The notes below the pieces were generated by a model. That model was not told the DNA's origin. It saw only the letters and a program-made list of their open reading frames with translations, and searched no databases. Made by a program: the position numbers and the translations under genes. 7,386 nt of DNA from contig CAHJWV010000536.1 of the NCBI GenBank assembly GCA_903643055.1, positions 1-7,386 of the forward strand, given 5' to 3'. Shown here piece after piece: positions 5,491 to 7,386 of the stretch. The DNA comes from Burkholderiales bacterium. Lineage in GTDB: Bacteria; Pseudomonadota; Gammaproteobacteria; Burkholderiales; Burkholderiaceae. The first letter of the stretch is position 1; every line of letters starts with the position of its first letter.

Positions 5491-6915
5491 TCAGCGGCCG
5501 TCGACGGCGCCCGCTTCCCACCCACCGCCCAGCGCCTGAATCAAGGCCACTGCGGTGGTCTGCCGATTGGCGAGCAACTGCACCAGCGCGCGCCGCGCAC
5601 TGAGCGCGGAGGCCTGTGCGGTCACCACTTCGGTGTAGCTCACCTGACCGGCGCGGTAGCGGTTGAGCACCTGGCGTTCCACGTCGTCGGCTGCCGCCGA
5701 AGCTTCGCGGCGGAAGGCTTCCTGCTCGGCGAGCATGCGGGTGCCGGAGAGCTGGTTCTCGACGGCTTCGAAGGCGCTCAGTACCGTTTGCCGATAACGG
5801 GCGATCGATGCGTCGCGGCTGGCTTCGGCGCCTTCGACGCGGGCTTGGGTGGCGCCGGCATCGAACAGCGTTTGCGCGGCCGAAAGGCCCAGCGACCACA
5901 AGGCGTTCGACGCGTTGAACAGGTCGGTGAACGAAGCGTTGGATCGGCCATATGCGCCGCTCAAGCTCAGGCTCGGGAAGTAGCCGGCGCGCTGGACGCC
6001 GATCTGCGCATTCGCGGCGGCCACGGCGCGCTCGGCGGCCGCGATGTCCGGGCGGCGCTGCAGCAAGGTCGACGGCACGGCCAGCGGCACCTCGGGTACG
6101 GTGGTTTGCCAATCAGCCCGAGATGCCAGGCTGAAATCGGCCGGTGATTGGCCGGCCAGCACCGCGATCGCATGCTCCAGCTGCGCGCGCTGGTTGCGCA
6201 AGCTCAGCACATCGGCGCGGGTGTTGGACAGCTGCGTCTGCGCCTGCAGCACATCGCTCTTGGTCGCCACGCCTGCGGCATAGCGGTTCTGCGCGATCAG
6301 CTGGCTGCGCTCGTAGCCCTGGACGGTGCTGAGCAGCAGCGCCATTTCGGCATCGGCTTCACGCAGCGCGAAATAGTTCGTGGCCAATTCACCCTGGGCC
6401 GACAAACGGGCCGACGCGAGGTCGGCTTCGCTGGCCTGGGCATTGGCCGTGGCTGCATTGACGTTGTCAGCCAAGCGGCCCCACACGTCGGGCTCCCAGC
6501 TGGTACCCAGGCTGAGCTGCACGCTGTTGGCAACACCGTTCTCGCGGCCACTGCGGGTCGCGCTGCCGTTCAGGTTCAGGGAAGGGAAGCGCGCGGCGCG
6601 CTGTTCCCGCACCAGCGCCCTCGCCTGCGCATAACTCGCCACCGCAGCGGCAACATTCTGGTTCGAGACGTTGACGCGCTCCATCAAGCCGTTCAGCTCA
6701 GCATCGGCAAACCAGGTCCACCAGGCGCCACGGTCGCTTGCATCGGCCGGCGCAGCAGGTTGCCAGCCAGGCGCCGTTTCTTTATAGGCCGCGGGCACTG
6801 GCGCGTCCGGCCGCTGGTAGCTCGGGCCGACCGCGCAGGCGGTCAAGCTGAGCGCAGCCGCCAGGGCCAAAGCCGAAGCAACGGGAGAAGGCACGATCGA
6901 GCGGCGTGGGTTCAT
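5491..6915 (-). CDS. RND efflux system outer-membrane lipoprotein, NodT/OprM family
   Basis: This 474-residue outer-membrane channel is of the TolC type and forms the exit duct of a tripartite drug/solvent efflux pump. The N-terminus is a lipoprotein signal with lipobox L24-T25-A26-C27, followed by the family signature C-A-V-G-P-x-Y-x-R-P (27-36). Two outer-membrane efflux repeats follow (about 70-255 and 280-460). The second opens with [12 protein letters not shown] (284-295) and [10 protein letters not shown] (311-320), with L-F-D-A-G at 350-354. The length is normal for the family. The start at 6915 is chosen because the lipobox then lies at the right depth and because the ATG overlaps the stop of the upstream pump gene as ATGA. 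The same frame is open upstream to a Met codon at 7182, but that part only shadows the pump gene. It is the last gene of the efflux operon on this side. Confidence 0.93.
   Translation of the reverse strand: MNPRRSIVPSPVASALALAAALSLTACAVGPSYQRPDAPVPAAYKETAPGWQPAAPADASDRGAWWTWFADAELNGLMERVNVSNQNVAAAVASYAQARALVREQRAARFPSLNLNGSATRSGRENGVANSVQLSLGTSWEPDVWGRLADNVNAATANAQASEADLASARLSAQGELATNYFALREADAEMALLLSTVQGYERSQLIAQNRYAAGVATKSDVLQAQTQLSNTRADVLSLRNQRAQLEHAIAVLAGQSPADFSLASRADWQTTVPEVPLAVPSTLLQRRPDIAAAERAVAAANAQIGVQRAGYFPSLSLSGAYGRSNASFTDLFNASNALWSLGLSAAQTLFDAGATQARVEGAEASRDASIARYRQTVLSAFEAVENQLSGTRMLAEQEAFRREASAAADDVERQVLNRYRAGQVSYTEVVTAQASALSARRALVQLLANRQTTAVALIQALGGGWEAGAVDGR
6912..6915 (-). promoter_or_regulatory. 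ATGA start-stop overlap coupling the pump and channel genes
   Basis: The pump gene ends with TGA at 6914-6912 and the channel gene starts with ATG at 6915-6913. Only a weak purine signal lies upstream of that ATG, so translation of the channel probably depends on ribosomes finishing the pump. Confidence 0.8.
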
Positions 6916-7386
6916 GTCGGGGATGCAGGTGAAAGGCCGCCCTCGCCAGCGCGGCTCAGGTGGCGCTCGTCGGGCGAGCGGCGGCGCAGCTTGTCGAGCA
7001 GCACATAGACGACCGGGGTCGTCAGCAAGGTCAGCAACTGGCTGGCGATCAGGCCGCCGATGATCGCGATGCCCAAGGGCTGGCGCAGCTCGGCGCCCTC
7101 GCCGAAGCCGATCGCCAGCGGCAAGGCGCCCAGTGCGGCGGCAAGTGTCGTCATCAGGATCGGCCGAAAGCGCAGCAGGCAAGCCTCGCGCACCGCTTCG
7201 GTCGCGGTGAGGCCGCGTGAGCGCTCGGCCTCGAGCGCGAAGTCGATGATCAGGATCGCGTTCTTCTTGACGATGCCGATCAGCAGGAAGACGCCGATCA
7301 ACGCGATGATCGAAAACTCCAGGCGGAACATCAGCAGCGCCAGCACCGCGCCGACGCCGGCCGAAGGCAAGGTCGACAGCACCGTC
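6912..7386 (-). CDS. RND multidrug efflux pump, MdtC-like, C-terminal part
   Basis: Only the last 157 residues of an inner-membrane proton-driven transporter, which is normally about 1,030 residues long, are inside the window. The frame runs to the right edge, so the true start lies outside; the GTG at 7382 is an internal codon. Visible family marks are [10 protein letters not shown], the conserved I-G-I-V-K-K-N-A-I transmembrane motif, [29 protein letters not shown] and [10 protein letters not shown]. Hydrophobic blocks match the last transmembrane helices. The wording of these motifs is closest, from memory, to the MdtB/MdtC branch, and the segment F-S-I-I-A-L-I-G is nearer to MdtC than to MdtB. 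An MdtA adaptor and an MdtB partner would be expected further upstream, beyond the right edge. Confidence 0.92.
   Translation of the reverse strand, partial: TVLSTLPSAGVGAVLALLMFRLEFSIIALIGVFLLIGIVKKNAILIIDFALEAERSRGLTATEAVREACLLRFRPILMTTLAAALGALPLAIGFGEGAELRQPLGIAIIGGLIASQLLTLLTTPVVYVLLDKLRRRSPDERHLSRAGEGGLSPASPT

Noticed and set aside
5327..6112. Minus-strand open frame of 261 codons
   Set aside because: It is an Arg-rich shadow of the efflux lipoprotein gene in another frame.
6916..7182. 89-codon N-terminal extension of the efflux lipoprotein frame
   Set aside because: This stretch lies inside the RND pump gene in another frame. It would put the lipobox over 110 residues into the protein, while the ATG at 6915 gives a normal lipoprotein signal.

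Overview
The window looks like chromosomal DNA from a GC-rich Gram-negative bacterium, most likely a betaproteobacterium of the order Burkholderiales (Rubrivivax/Roseateles/Leptothrix-like). The evidence is a MerR-regulated isovaleryl-CoA dehydrogenase, an MdtC-type RND pump followed by a NodT-type outer-membrane lipoprotein, and a PEP-CTERM sorting tail. All three are common in that order, but nothing here fixes the genus.

Layout. (1) Positions 1-2095, minus strand: the 5' portion (698 codons, no stop) of a large secreted lipoprotein. It is built from tandem domains of about 164 residues joined by proline-rich linkers, and it runs off the left edge of the window. It is visibly less GC-rich than everything to its right. 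(2) Positions 2237-3950, minus strand: a MerR-family regulator (LiuR-like) followed 70 bp later by isovaleryl-CoA dehydrogenase (LiuA/Ivd), the FAD enzyme of leucine/isovalerate breakdown. (3) Positions 3951-3999: a short divergent promoter region holding a 16-bp near-palindrome, the probable operator of the MerR protein. (4) Positions 4000-5070, plus strand: an intact metallo-beta-lactamase-fold hydrolase, probably controlled by the same operator. (5) Positions 5071-5390, plus strand: the C-terminal remnant of a PEP-CTERM protein, with no N-terminus or signal peptide, lying directly against the hydrolase stop codon. (6) Positions 5391-5490: a convergent intergenic gap with a strong hairpin. 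(7) Positions 5491-7386, minus strand: the outer-membrane lipoprotein of a tripartite efflux system, translationally coupled (ATGA overlap) to the C-terminal part of its RND pump, which runs off the right edge.

Functional reading. The centre is a small leucine/isovalerate catabolic unit: a regulator, the dehydrogenase and a divergently transcribed hydrolase around one shared operator. The right side is the end of a drug/solvent efflux operon. The left side is an accessory cell-surface or secreted gene. There is no CRISPR array, RNA gene, insertion sequence or phage gene, and no gene-free stretch longer than about 140 bp.

The least ordinary item is the tandem-domain lipoprotein, with a cysteine pair exactly 30 residues apart in each of its four complete domains. 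Next are the orphan PEP-CTERM tail and the compact divergent MerR operator, which leaves the hydrolase almost no 5' leader.
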